Assembly: GCF_014850975.1 (NCBI RefSeq)
Contig: NZ_JACXST010000002.1
Span: 806,001-870,000, forward strand
Reading direction: 5' to 3'
DNA from: Methylomonas fluvii
GTDB lineage: Bacteria; Pseudomonadota; Gammaproteobacteria; Methylococcales; Methylomonadaceae
DNA length: 64,000 nucleotides
Of the stretch, positions 18,221 to 27,704 are shown piece by piece. Position numbers and translations under genes: made by a program. Numbering within the stretch: position 1 is the stretch's first letter; every line of letters starts with the position of its first letter. The notes under the pieces are model-generated. The model did not search any database, had not been told where the DNA came from, and worked only from the letters and a program-made list of their open reading frames with translations.

Positions 18221-18591
18221 CTCCCCTCTGTTGCAAAGCGGGGAATGAACAGCTCCAACGCTTAACTTATAGACATCGAAGCTTGTAACCGCCAGCAGCG
18301 GCTCTATGGCAATCAGTCCATTTGTTATCGCCAAACACATAAAAAACGGCTGTTTCGAATCGTTAAACTGCTTCAAACGCAATGGGTACAGCTCGTCCTT
18401 ACAAGGTACGCTCCGAATCTGTTTAATCGTGGATTTTTAGGGATTCCCATACGCCATTCGGGTTTCAACTATACTTACGAGACACCGCCGATAACGCAAT
18501 ACCGGGCGTGAGGCCCGCCCGTTTGCCCTCCGGGACAGCGGAGAGCGAGGCGCTTACAATTGCCAAAAATCAAACTCTAGAGGGTACAACC
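18221..18591 (+). other. Gene-free stretch before the papain-like protein
   Basis: A 371-base gap after hoxW. No protein gene is supported. It contains GC-rich complementary pieces around 18505-18545 (GGGCGTGAGGCCCGCCC and nearby CTCCGGGACAGCGGAG) and ends in the AGAGGG ribosome-binding site of the next gene. I could not match the structure to a known RNA family. Confidence 0.35.
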
Positions 18592-19242
18592 ATGCTGGTG
18601 GAAGAAGGCGAGAAAATCAAGGTTCTAGTCAGAGAGTTCTTTAAAAAAGGCCATAAATCCAGTAATAAGCTATACGACGTGGATCTTGCCGGTTCTGCCG
18701 TTTTGGCGAATATGAGCGCTAAAGGCATGACCCGATGGCTGGAAGCCGACGAGTCTGCCAAACACAGGCTCAACGGCGCTACGTCACACTTGGAGTTGGC
18801 CGAGAAATTGGTGAAGATGACTATTGCGGACCGCTCGGGCAACTGCGGAGAGATGGCAGCCTTGAGCGCTTACTACGCTAAGAAAATCTACAATATCAAG
18901 CGCGACTTACTCTATATCGGCATCGTTTACGGCAAAGGCGACCACGCTTTTTGCTTGGTTTCGCAGGAAGCGATCCCGGATACAGCACGTAAGTATGCGT
19001 CTACAGCCGATTTCACCAGCCGCAAGATCGCCCAATCCTGGCTAATCATCGACCCTTGGCTAAATACAGTTTGTTACGCATCCGACTACCTGACCAAAAG
19101 CGGCGAGAAGCTCGATAAATGGGCGACGGACGGCAAGCGCGTGTCCTGGCATGGCGGGTCTCAAGGCTCCGGTTGGTACGTGCCTAACGGCGAATATAAA
19201 ACCGAGTTCGGCAAAGCGCCGGTGTTTTTGGACGCTTTCTAG
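18592..19242 (+). CDS. Papain/transglutaminase-like putative Cys-His-Asp enzyme
   Basis: A 216-residue protein of unknown function. The start at 18592 (MLVEEGEK) is chosen for AGAGGG 7 bases upstream; an open frame reaches back to 18508. A candidate catalytic triad is visible in the right order and spacing for a papain-like or transglutaminase-like fold: Cys85 in RSGNCGEMAAL, His118 in YGKGDHAFCLV and Asp154 in WLIIDPWLN. Such folds occur in cysteine proteases, YopT/AvrPphB-like effectors and polymorphic toxin domains. No signal peptide or secretion partner is visible. It stands alone downstream of hox. The triad call is by eye and the function is unproven. Confidence 0.65.
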   Translation: MLVEEGEKIKVLVREFFKKGHKSSNKLYDVDLAGSAVLANMSAKGMTRWLEADESAKHRLNGATSHLELAEKLVKMTIADRSGNCGEMAALSAYYAKKIYNIKRDLLYIGIVYGKGDHAFCLVSQEAIPDTARKYASTADFTSRKIAQSWLIIDPWLNTVCYASDYLTKSGEKLDKWATDGKRVSWHGGSQGSGWYVPNGEYKTEFGKAPVFLDAF

Positions 19243-19474
19243 CCGGCCCGCTCTAAATGCAATAGCGGCCAAGCGTATTGCGACGAAATCAACACGTCGT
19301 TGAGCTGAATCACCGGTTCTAAATCGGTGTAATTCGGGGGCATGCGGCATGAAAGCGGCCAAAAAATCTTCCGCCGATTCGAACAGAAAATGGCACATCG
19401 TGTCGACCGCAAGGATGCGGGACCCGTTGCCGAGAGCTTGCCGAGCCGCTTTTGCCTTGGCGTAATGAACCGAT

Positions 19475-20251
19475 TCAGAGTTTCTTTAACAACGCCGCGC
19501 CGCCAATCTCGGTAAACCACTGTGCCGGCATATCATCCTTAAGGGCCACGCCTGACAAGCCGCGTTGCAAGGCCTGTTCACTCAAGTAAGCCAGCTTGGC
19601 TGCGGCCGCGTTATAAGATAGACCCGCCGGCGGGCGAATATTGGAGATGCAGTTGCGTTCGGCGTCGGTATTGCCTGGCTTGGGGGCGTAGGTTAAATAC
19701 ATCCCCAAACTATCGGCGGCACTGAGGCCGGGCCGCTCGCCAACGATAATCACAGCCAGCCGCGCGTTCAGTAATGCGCCAATTTCATCCGCCAAGGCTA
19801 CTCGAGCGTTAGCTACCAGACAAATCGGCCCTATCCGCAATCCGCGCTCGGCATATCCGGCAACCACCGTTTGCAGTAATGCCAAACCGTGATCGTCCAC
19901 AGCGGTCGAGGACAGGCCGTTGCTGACAATCAAAGCCACGTCGATAGCCTGGGATGCCCGCGCTTCAAGTATTTCATGACTGGATTTTGTCAAACAACGA
20001 CCAAGATCGGGACGCTGTAAATACTGGGGCCGACTGCTTACGGGGGTCGTCAGAATCAGCGATTCCAACCCCAGCTTTTCCACTTCCCCAGCAAAGATCT
20101 TCACATCCCAGACTTGTTGTACCGCATCGCGAGCGCTGGCATGCGCGAGTTGAAAATCCAGTAGTGCCTTGGTCGGTAAGCTACACCCTACCCGGCCTTG
20201 CGCAATTCTGGCCTGGGTAAATTGCCGTAAGGTAATCCACGGATCGTTCAT
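19475..20251 (-). CDS. eutC: Ethanolamine ammonia-lyase small subunit
   Basis: A 258-residue light chain of the coenzyme-B12-dependent lyase that converts ethanolamine to acetaldehyde and ammonia. Family segments are visible: TPARIAQGRVGCSLPT-like N-terminus, VSNGLSSTAVDDHG, VGERPGLSAADSLG, YLTYAPKPGNTDAERNCISNIRP and LRGLSG-like C-terminus. It starts 2 bases after the eutB stop. No other eut genes (shell, regulator, aldehyde dehydrogenase) are adjacent. Confidence 0.94.
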   Translation of the reverse strand: MNDPWITLRQFTQARIAQGRVGCSLPTKALLDFQLAHASARDAVQQVWDVKIFAGEVEKLGLESLILTTPVSSRPQYLQRPDLGRCLTKSSHEILEARASQAIDVALIVSNGLSSTAVDDHGLALLQTVVAGYAERGLRIGPICLVANARVALADEIGALLNARLAVIIVGERPGLSAADSLGMYLTYAPKPGNTDAERNCISNIRPPAGLSYNAAAAKLAYLSEQALQRGLSGVALKDDMPAQWFTEIGGAALLKKL

Positions 20252-20253
20252 TT

Positions 20254-21636
20254 TTAAGCGCTCGGAAGGCCGTGAAAGTTAGTCAGCAATGGCGTGGCGT
20301 TACGCGCCGCGGCCAAGCGGTTTTGACCATCGAATATGCCCATACGCTGCAACCAGGCCTCGAATTCCGGTGCCGGCCGCAAGCCCAATACTTGCCGCAG
20401 ATACAGCGCATCGTGAAACGAGGTACTTTGATACGCCAGCATCACATCGTCGGCTCCGGGTATGCCCATGATGAAGTTGCAGCCGGCCACGCCCAACAGC
20501 GTCAGCAGGGTATCCATATCGTTCTGATCGGCCTCGGCATGGTTGGTGTAACAAATATCGCAGCCCATCGGCACACCCAGTAGCTTGCCGCAAAAATGAT
20601 CCTCCAAACCGGCGCGGATGATTTGTTTGCCATCGTATAAATATTCCGGGCCGATGAAGCCGACCACGGTGTTGACCAGCAAAGGATCGAACTCCTTGGC
20701 GACCGCATAAGCCCGCGCTTCACAGGTTTGCGCATCGATACCGTGATGCGCGTTGGCGGATAAAGCACTGCCCTGCCCGGTTTCGAAATACATCAACTGC
20801 TGGCCGGCACTCGCACGGCCCAAGTTTTCCGCCATGGCCTTGGCTTCGCGGAGCATTGCCAGGTCGATACCGAAACTGCGATTGGCCGCTTCGGTGCCGG
20901 CGATGGATTGAAACAGCAAATCCACCGGCGCACCGCGCTGCATCAGCTCCATGCTTGTGGTCACGTGGGCCAGTACGCAAGACTGGGTGGGAATTTGGTA
21001 TTGAGCAATGATCTCGTCCAGCAAATTCAACAAGGTGTGGACGTTGTGCAGATTATCGGTGGCGGGATTGATGCCGATCACCGCATCGCCGCTGCCGTAG
21101 AGCAAACCATCCAGAATACTGGCGGCGATACCGCGCGGATCGTCGGTTGGATGATTGGGTTGCAGACGAGTGGCCAAGCGGCCCGGCAAGCCGATGGTGC
21201 TGCGAAAGCGAGTAACAACGCGGCAACGGCGCGCCACGGCGATCAAATCCTGGTTGCGCATAATTTTGCTGACCGCGGCCACCATTTCCGGCATCAGCCC
21301 GGCCGAGATTGCCGCCACATCACTCTGCTCGGTTAACAGCCAATCGCGAAACTCGCCCACGCTTAAATTCGCAATCGGCGCAAACGCTTGCGCATCGTGC
21401 CGTTCCAGAATCAAGCGCGAGACCTCATCCTGTTCCGGCGCAATCAAAGGCTCTTCGATAAACTGCCGCAAGGGCACATCGGCCAAAACTTGCTGAGCAA
21501 CAGCACGCTCGACTTCGGAATCCGCCGCCAAACCGGCCAACTCATCCGCTGCCCGGCGCGGCGTAGCCTTGGCCAGCAAGGTACGCAAATCGCGAAAATG
21601 AACGCTTTTGCCTTGTGCGGTTGCGGAATAATTCAT
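20254..21636 (-). CDS. eutB: Ethanolamine ammonia-lyase large subunit
   Basis: A 460-residue TIM-barrel heavy chain of ethanolamine ammonia-lyase, normal length. Conserved stretches include GDAVIGINPATDN, LAHVTTSMELMQRGAPVDLLFQSIAGTE, YFETGQGSALSANAHHGIDAQTCEARAYA and GCDICYTNHAEADQNDMDTLL, which hold the substrate and B12 ligands. It is transcribed with eutC. As an isolated eutBC pair without microcompartment genes it probably supports nitrogen or acetaldehyde supply rather than carbon growth; that is inference. Confidence 0.95.
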   Translation of the reverse strand: MNYSATAQGKSVHFRDLRTLLAKATPRRAADELAGLAADSEVERAVAQQVLADVPLRQFIEEPLIAPEQDEVSRLILERHDAQAFAPIANLSVGEFRDWLLTEQSDVAAISAGLMPEMVAAVSKIMRNQDLIAVARRCRVVTRFRSTIGLPGRLATRLQPNHPTDDPRGIAASILDGLLYGSGDAVIGINPATDNLHNVHTLLNLLDEIIAQYQIPTQSCVLAHVTTSMELMQRGAPVDLLFQSIAGTEAANRSFGIDLAMLREAKAMAENLGRASAGQQLMYFETGQGSALSANAHHGIDAQTCEARAYAVAKEFDPLLVNTVVGFIGPEYLYDGKQIIRAGLEDHFCGKLLGVPMGCDICYTNHAEADQNDMDTLLTLLGVAGCNFIMGIPGADDVMLAYQSTSFHDALYLRQVLGLRPAPEFEAWLQRMGIFDGQNRLAAARNATPLLTNFHGLPSA

Positions 21637-21833
21637 CAGTCAGGCAGCTTACGAACGGGTAAAACCCGAGAATACGACAAGTTTGTGACTATTATGTGAC
21701 ATAGCCGGTGGCAGACCTGCAGTTATGATCGAGTCATTTGCCTGCAATATTTGGCTCGTACCCTAGCGAGAATTCGCTGCCGATCCGAATGGAGAACCGG
21801 CTGGCAATCCATAAACACGTCGAGACAACACAG

Positions 21834-23279
21834 ATGACTAGCCTATCCCTCAAGCAACTCAACCGTGCCCTCTATTTTAGTGTTTTGGCGCTGTCGCTGA
21901 GCCTGCGCTCCGCTACCTTAGCCGCCGAACCGCTTACCGCCGATGTGTTGATCGTCGGCGCCGGCCTATCGGGTTTGAGCGCCGCCTATCATTTAAAGAA
22001 AGCCGGTAAAAGCGCCGTGATTTTGGAAATGAGTCCGCGTGTTGGCGGCCGCATCCGCACCGCTACTTACCCGGACGGCACGCATGCCGAAGTGGGTTTG
22101 GAAGAGTTTTGGGAAAATAACCCGGCTATCGAGATTTTCCGGGATTTGCATGTGCCGATGGAAACGGCTTACAGCAGTTTTTCCAGTTTTTATTACCAGG
22201 GCAAGCTGTATCCGTTTACGCAAAATACCAATGCGGAGTTTCTGGCATCGGTGCTGGATACCGACGAATTGCAAGCCTATACACGCTGGGACGCAAAAAT
22301 GGCCGAGCTTTACCGGCAATTGGATTTGCGGCCTTTGCCCGAGGCTATGCTGGCGCTGCAAGAGATTTCCTTCGCCGACTGGATCGAAAGCACCAGCGGC
22401 CTGTCGCCCAAGGCCCAAGAATTGGTGCGCATCGAAACCGAACCGGAATACGCCACCTCCTGGCGAAAAATCAGCGCGCTGGACGGCATTGCCGAATGGC
22501 ATTATTTTTCCGGCGATGGTTTGGCGCCCCGTCATGTGGTTGGCGGCAATCAACGCGCCGTGCGGGCGCTGGCTAATTTTATCGGCCGGGACCGCATCTC
22601 GCTGAACCAACAGGTCACCCACATCACTTCCACCGACAAGGATGTGGAAGTACTTACGTCCGACCAAGGCAGTTTGCGGCAAAAGATATTCCGCGCCAAA
22701 TACGTGATCACTGCCATTCCATTGTTCCGGCTCCAGGACATTCAGTTCATTCCGCCGTTGAGCGCCGAGCGAAAACAGGCTATCCAAACGCAATCGGCCG
22801 GCGCCTACTTTACCGCGCACGTCACGGTGGATAAAGCCGCCAGCAGCTTCTGGACCCGCGACGGCGAGAGTATATTGCCGATTATGACCGACAGTCCGCT
22901 GGGGGTTATTTATGAGGGCGGATCAAAATCCGGCGCCGATGCGCTGTTGAATTTATTGGTCAGCGGTGCGGACGCGGAGCGGTTTAACTCGCGGATGAGC
23001 GATCCGGACCAGATTCAGGAAGCTTTGCTGGCGGCGTTTGACAAACAGTGGCCGGGTTTCCGGCAATCGGTCAAACGGATGAGTTTTTACCGTTACCATC
23101 CGCGCGCGATAGCGTCTTGGCCAGTCGGCCGGTCGCGCTTCGATAGTCTGTCTGAGTCGTTAAGAAAACCGCAGGGCCGCGTCTATTTTGCCGGAGATTT
23201 TACCGAGGACAGCCACTCCAACGGCGCCAGCCTATCGGCAATACGCGCGGTTAAGGACATTTTGCAAAAACCCGATTAA
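21834..23279 (+). CDS. Secreted flavin amine oxidase (FAD-dependent oxidoreductase)
   Basis: A 481-residue flavoprotein. The start at 21834 (MTSLSLKQ) begins a signal peptide ending ATLAAE; the frame is open to 21738 but the extra residues look untranslated. The dinucleotide-binding motif DVLIVGAGLSGLSAAYHL is followed by the GG-motif RVGGRIRT, and the C-terminus has the second FAD contact VYFAGDFTEDSHSNGASLSAIRA. This is the monoamine oxidase/phytoene desaturase superfamily, which oxidises amines with H2O2 release. It is divergent from eutB with a 197-base gap. A link to amine metabolism is attractive but not shown. Confidence 0.85.
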   Translation: MTSLSLKQLNRALYFSVLALSLSLRSATLAAEPLTADVLIVGAGLSGLSAAYHLKKAGKSAVILEMSPRVGGRIRTATYPDGTHAEVGLEEFWENNPAIEIFRDLHVPMETAYSSFSSFYYQGKLYPFTQNTNAEFLASVLDTDELQAYTRWDAKMAELYRQLDLRPLPEAMLALQEISFADWIESTSGLSPKAQELVRIETEPEYATSWRKISALDGIAEWHYFSGDGLAPRHVVGGNQRAVRALANFIGRDRISLNQQVTHITSTDKDVEVLTSDQGSLRQKIFRAKYVITAIPLFRLQDIQFIPPLSAERKQAIQTQSAGAYFTAHVTVDKAASSFWTRDGESILPIMTDSPLGVIYEGGSKSGADALLNLLVSGADAERFNSRMSDPDQIQEALLAAFDKQWPGFRQSVKRMSFYRYHPRAIASWPVGRSRFDSLSESLRKPQGRVYFAGDFTEDSHSNGASLSAIRAVKDILQKPD

Positions 23280-23408
23280 CCCGCGTTTGGCAGTGTAGCG
23301 CCGGATCACATCCGCTGCGCATGCGGTCGGTAAATTGCCGACAGTTTCTGCACTTGCCGCCACGCTGTTATACAATATGCAACAAAACCGTCACAATTAA
23401 GGTACACC

Positions 23409-24038
23409 ATGTTCTCTCTACAAACCATCTTTGGCAAAGGCGATAAATTTTATGGCTTGCTTGAAGCTAGTGCAGAATCGGCACACGCCTCGGCCAAGGC
23501 CTTGATAGAACTGCTAAGCACACCCACCACCCAACAGACATTAGAAAAATTTAAACAGGCGCGGCGCCGGGAAAAGAATTTATTCGGCCAAATCAGCGAG
23601 GAATTGGTCAATACCTTCGTGACCGTCCTGGATCGCGAAGATATCGAAGCCCTAAACGGCGCGCTGTACAAGATCCCCAAAGTCGTCGAAAAATTTGCCG
23701 AGCGTTATACGCTGGCATCGGAGCGGATCGGCGATGTCGATTTCAACAGCCGCGCTGTCATGCTGGAACAAGCCTGCCAAGTTTTGGAACAAATGGTTGG
23801 TCAGCTGCGCAAAGGCATGGATTTGGACGAAGTCAAAAAACTCAACGATCAACTGCAAACGATTGAAGCGGAAGCCGACGAACAGATACTTGAGCTGTAT
23901 CGCGACGTCTACGCCAACGAAACCGATCCGATCCGCTATCTGGTGAAAACCAATTTGTTCGAGATCCTGGAAAAAGCCATTGACCGCTGTCGCGATGCCG
24001 GCAACGTGGTTTACCACATCGTATTAAAAAATTCTTAG
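23409..24038 (+). CDS. DUF47 (PhoU-like) phosphate transport regulator
   Basis: A 209-residue all-helical protein of the DUF47/TIGR00153 family, PhoU-like partners of Pit transporters. The start is preceded by AAGG. Helical metal-binding-type segments are seen (ALIELLSTPTTQQTLEKFKQARRREKN, RDAGNVVYHIVLKN). It ends 10 bases before the pit gene, the usual arrangement in which the DUF47 protein modulates the transporter. Confidence 0.92.
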   Translation: MFSLQTIFGKGDKFYGLLEASAESAHASAKALIELLSTPTTQQTLEKFKQARRREKNLFGQISEELVNTFVTVLDREDIEALNGALYKIPKVVEKFAERYTLASERIGDVDFNSRAVMLEQACQVLEQMVGQLRKGMDLDEVKKLNDQLQTIEAEADEQILELYRDVYANETDPIRYLVKTNLFEILEKAIDRCRDAGNVVYHIVLKNS

Positions 24039-24048
24039 TGGCTCCGTC

Positions 24049-25161
24049 ATGCTGACATTGCTTTTGCTGGTCATTCTGGCGGCACTGATATTCGAGTTCG
24101 TCAACGGTTTCCACGACACCGCCAACTCGATTGCCACGGTAGTTGCCACCAAAGTATTAACCCCCACCCAAGCGGTGATCCTGGCTGCCGTGACCAATCT
24201 GGTCGGCGCCTTATCCGGCACGGCCGTGGCTAAAACCATTTCCTCAGGGCTGGTCGATACCGGCATGGTGACGATTACCTCTGAAGTGTTGATTTGCGCA
24301 CTGACCGGCGCGATTATCTGGAATCTGATCACCTGGGCCTTGGGCTTGCCCTCTTCTTCCAGCCACGCCTTGATTGGCGGCTTATGCGGCGCAGCCCTGG
24401 CCGCGGGGCACAACAATCCCGATGTGTTGATATGGTCGAAAACCGCATTAGTGTGGACCGAAAACAAAGGCCTGCTGTGGAAAGTGGTGATTCCGATGAT
24501 CAGTTCGCCGATTGCCGGCTTTACCTTGGGCATTTTGATCATGGGTTTGCTGATGGCGATCATCAGCGGCATGAATAGTGCCGGAGGCCTGTTGGGGCAA
24601 ATTTCGCGGCCGAAATGGATCAATGCTTTGTTCGGAAAGGCACAATTGGTATCCGCCGGTTATATGGGCTTTGCCCACGGCAGCAACGATGCGCAAAAAA
24701 CCATGGGTATCATTGCATTAGCGATTTTTACCGCGAACAACGCCGGCACGCTGGATCAGTTACCGGGTTGGGCGGAATTCCTGCGTCCGGATGGCGGCGA
24801 AAAGGACATCGACACCTGGATCGTTTTTAGCTGTGCTTTGATCATGGCGCTCGGCACGTCGGTAGGCGGCTGGCGCATTATCAAGACCCTTGGCCACAAA
24901 ATGGTCAAGCTGCATCCGATAAACGGCTTCGCGGCGGAAACCAGCTCCGCAACCATTCTATTGGCCGCCGCACATTTCGGCATGCCGGTTTCCACCACGC
25001 ATAGTATCTCCACGGCGATCATGGGTGTCGGTTTTGCCAAAAATCCCTATACCCTGAAACTTTCCGTGATCGAACGGATTGTGTGGGCCTGGGTTCTGAC
25101 GATTCCCGCCGCCGGCGGCATAGCCTGGGGTATGGTGAGTTTATTGCCACTGTTGCAGTAA
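24049..25161 (+). CDS. pit: Low-affinity inorganic phosphate transporter, Pit family
   Basis: A 370-residue inner-membrane symporter of metal-phosphate with H+. The family signature is present in both halves: FVNGFHDTANSIATVVATKVL near the N-terminus and GFAHGSNDAQKTMGIIALAIF in the middle. LPSSSSHALIGGLCGA and MPVSTTHSISTAIMGVG form the paired re-entrant segments. It is shorter than E. coli PitA but typical of the DUF47-linked subtype. Together with the phosphatases at 1-7.3 kb the chromosome part is well equipped for phosphate uptake. Confidence 0.94.
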   Translation: MLTLLLLVILAALIFEFVNGFHDTANSIATVVATKVLTPTQAVILAAVTNLVGALSGTAVAKTISSGLVDTGMVTITSEVLICALTGAIIWNLITWALGLPSSSSHALIGGLCGAALAAGHNNPDVLIWSKTALVWTENKGLLWKVVIPMISSPIAGFTLGILIMGLLMAIISGMNSAGGLLGQISRPKWINALFGKAQLVSAGYMGFAHGSNDAQKTMGIIALAIFTANNAGTLDQLPGWAEFLRPDGGEKDIDTWIVFSCALIMALGTSVGGWRIIKTLGHKMVKLHPINGFAAETSSATILLAAAHFGMPVSTTHSISTAIMGVGFAKNPYTLKLSVIERIVWAWVLTIPAAGGIAWGMVSLLPLLQ

Positions 25162-25329
25162 ACCGCTAATTTGACCATCAGCTTCATCATTGACTATGCA
25201 AATTCTCCGGGTAATCTGTCGGACGAGGGAAACTAATGTCGTAGAAACCTATTCTTGTAGCCCAGCCAAAAAATCATTAGTCACCCCATAGAAGTAACAA
25301 GGCGTTTTCCTAAATGAAAGGTGGCTGAA

Positions 25330-25458
25330 ATGATGAGAGAAATACTGGAAGTCGTAATGCTGTTGGGCTTGATGGGAGGCTTGTTTTTCGTGAAACATGA
25401 GTTCGAGAAAGATAAGCAGGAAAGACTGAGTAGCGGCAAACCCGAACCGAGAGAATGA
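25330..25458 (+). CDS. Small single-pass membrane protein (42 aa)
   Basis: A 42-residue frame starting MMREILEVVMLLGL with the strong ribosome-binding site AAAGGTGG 6 bases upstream. Residues 7-21 form one hydrophobic segment, followed by a charged tail (KHEFEKDKQERLSSGKPEPRE). This is the size and shape of small inner-membrane regulatory proteins. It lies in the 3' gap after pit. No family recognised; the good start site and amphipathic layout are the support. Confidence 0.5.
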   Translation: MMREILEVVMLLGLMGGLFFVKHEFEKDKQERLSSGKPEPRE

Positions 25459-25626
25459 GTTAAGTTAGGGCCAACAGGAAAACACGCTGCCAGGTAACTT
25501 AAAGGCAGAGTTAATTCAAAAATGATGAATGCCTGGCTTGCATAACAGATACAGCGTTTTGATAACGAGTTATCTGCGCTTGATCCGGATACTTGCAACG
25601 CATCGTCCCGAATCCCAAGTAGCGAC

Positions 25627-26184
25627 TCAGCGATAAGACTGAGACTCATGGCGAAAGTCGTTGAGTTGCCGTTCGTGGTAGTAAAGATCATCCCGAGCCC
25701 GGTCTCTGTTACGCCGCAACTGACTTATATCGTTACGAATTCTGGCCCGGTCTTTGTCGTTTAACTTGTTATCCCCCAAGCTGATTTCTTTGCTGGAAAG
25801 TTCGTTATCTATCCTATCCAGTTCGGCGCGATCTTTATGCACAGCGTAAGCCGCTGAATGGTAACGGCTGAATACACCGTCAATCGATGGCGGGCAAACA
25901 TGGCGGTAATCATGTCCTTGCAAACCCTCTTCAAAAGCATTATCGATCCGACAGTATTCTCTTATACCCTGTTCGCGGCCAGCAAAATACTGCGAATCAT
26001 TCACCGCAACACCGTATTCGGCGCATGCTTTTCGATGATCACTTAGCCGCTCACTGGTCTCTCCAGAACGACCGTCTTGAACCCCTAAACCAAACCAGTC
26101 GCCCCGCTTGCAGTCTTGTTGGCTAAGCGTTGCACAGCCGGTAAAAAACACAACACATAAATACCCCGTTAAGCGCTTCACCAT
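25627..26184 (-). CDS. DUF2799 lipoprotein
   Basis: A 185-residue lipoprotein. The start at 26184 (MVKRLTGYLC) gives a lipobox FFTGC near residue 17; a longer frame reaches 26265 but adds an unlikely Cys/Gly-rich leader. The region DWFGLGVQDGRSG, RKACAEYGVAVNDSQYFAGREQGIREYC and NAFEEGLQG matches the DUF2799 family of outer-membrane-associated proteins. The C-terminal third is a charged coiled coil (ELDRIDNELSSKEISL ... ISQLRRNRDRARDDL). Function unknown. Confidence 0.8.
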   Translation of the reverse strand: MVKRLTGYLCVVFFTGCATLSQQDCKRGDWFGLGVQDGRSGETSERLSDHRKACAEYGVAVNDSQYFAGREQGIREYCRIDNAFEEGLQGHDYRHVCPPSIDGVFSRYHSAAYAVHKDRAELDRIDNELSSKEISLGDNKLNDKDRARIRNDISQLRRNRDRARDDLYYHERQLNDFRHESQSYR

Positions 26185-26887
26185 GATTTTGCCTTCCCAA
26201 TAAAGATTCACCCCACCGCCATAACAGCCGCAATTGCTTGAAGCCCCCAAACATCCTGAAACCATTTCAATTAGAACTGGAATCGCTGGAAATTATAGTC
26301 AACGTTGAAAATTAGACGAACAGATGCCGGTAATCATCAGCCAAACTAAATCTGTTCATACCGGACTGATTAGGATGGCATGTCGGCCCACAACAAAATC
26401 GATTCAGGCCAAAATGCCAATGACTACTACCGGGAAAGTTTGGATGGGTAAGCCGGTCAAAACCATCAACTGAACCCCGTATTAAGAACTGCAACACGCC
26501 ATGGCCTCTACGTGATGTGTCAGAGGCTGTGCAGTGCGCTATATAAGATTATTTCCAACGGCGGTTGAATGTCCGACCGTAAATAGATAAGCGTAATCGA
26601 TGCAGCGTGATCATTACCACCCCGGATTCATCGCGATGGCAACCGAATCCAGGGTGCGAAAGATCTTCAAAAAAGACATGGTAACGTTTAAGTTGTAGCT
26701 CTGCCGTCATCGTATTTCTGATCCTATTGCTGTGAAGACGTAGCCACTATAGTCTCTAAAATAAAGGACTATTTGATCTACAACAAACATTAGCATAATC
26801 CTATATTCTACGCGCCAGCCACTCCCAAACCGGGCATTTTACTTCCGGTGTGAGCATGGTCGATGACCGTCGAGCTCTCAGATCGTT
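26185..26887. other. Gene-poor boundary region
   Basis: About 700 bases without a supported gene. A minus-strand frame at 26312-26497 has no ribosome-binding site and no recognised family. This stretch lies between the last clear chromosomal gene (DUF2799) and the first accessory-type sequence, so the left end of the small integrated element may be here or just beyond, but no copy of the tRNA-Asn attachment fragment was seen. Confidence 0.4.
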
Positions 26888-27076
26888 CTAATGAGAAGCC
26901 CAGTGCTGGCGAATAGTGTCCGCATGTGCCATCAAATCATTAAACGCTTGAACACAATCTCGATGGTAAGGATGTCTTTTGTTATTCAGCGGGTGGCTCA
27001 GGTCTTCCATCAATTCGTTAACCACTTGTTCAATCTCCAAAAGCTCCATCGGCTTCTTATTGAAAAATTCGCTCAT
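26888..27076 (-). CDS. Small helical unknown protein (62 aa)
   Basis: A 62-residue acidic helical protein starting MSEFFNKKPMELLEIEQ with AGTCAGGAAAA before the ATG, a good ribosome-binding site. It contains His-rich RHPYHRDC and HADTIRQHW. No family is recognised. It lies at the edge of the accessory region; whether it is chromosomal or belongs to the integrated element is unclear. Confidence 0.5.
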   Translation of the reverse strand: MSEFFNKKPMELLEIEQVVNELMEDLSHPLNNKRHPYHRDCVQAFNDLMAHADTIRQHWASH

Positions 27077-27155
27077 TTTTCCTGACTCATGTTTTTATTT
27101 ATTTGAAGCTTTAGCTTACAAATAGGTTATGACATCAATGTGACAAAAAGCGAGT

Positions 27156-27656
27156 TCAACTTTTATGCAGAGCATGGCGTATGCAAAAGCCCACCGTAAG
27201 CGGGCTCTCGTGTGACGCTATTGTTGTTTTTTCAGACAACCCATAGGACTCAACCCCAGCATTTACAAGGCTTCCGGTTGCCGGTTTGCGCTCCATGTTC
27301 AGCCAGTTTTCATCAATCAGGATATTGCAGGCCGCGTCGACTTCGTGCCGGTCTTTCAGTCCGTGCCAGCCCTTGTCATAGACCGCCTTGCAGGTAAACG
27401 GACTAGGCAAAGCCTTTGCTTTTATCTTGTCGGCCAATCTTACCGCTGCTTCATGCTCTGGACTCTCAGCCATGGCATAAATCCGCCTTGCGTGGCTTTC
27501 CAGATATTTGCACCAATCAACCGCCAGCCGTGCCGCTGCTGCCGATACGTTGCCGCTTGCTTTACCGTCGGCAATGTCGATGCAATGGAATATCAAGGCA
27601 AGGCCGGGCATCAATGAACGAAACTTGCCGAAGTGTTCCACCATCAGCGGAAAATT
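27156..27656 (-). pseudogene. 3' remnant of a DUF3987 (primase/helicase-associated) gene
   Basis: About 165 residues matching the C-terminal end of DUF3987 proteins, which are encoded by phage-like and satellite elements: VEHFGKFRSLMPGLALIFHCID, ARLAVDWCKYLESHARRIYAMA and FTCKAVYDKGWHGL. The reading frame closes at a TGA (27657-27659) a few bases from the IS left end (27663). The missing 5' part is not found on the other side of the IS, where a different gene ends at 29372. An IS-associated deletion removed it. Confidence 0.75.
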
Positions 27657-27704
27657 TCAAGCTAGTTGTCGCCTCAATGCAAAAACTCATGCGGCTATAT
27701 TGCC

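Noticed and set aside
18500..18545. c-di-GMP (GEMM) riboswitch before the papain-like protein
   Set aside because: GC-rich complementary pieces are present but the conserved GEMM core and tetraloop receptor are not.
19239..19520. 93-residue minus-strand gene after eutC
   Set aside because: It overlaps the eutC end and begins with implausible sequence. The last 30 residues look protein-like, so it may be a remnant, but support is too weak for a call.
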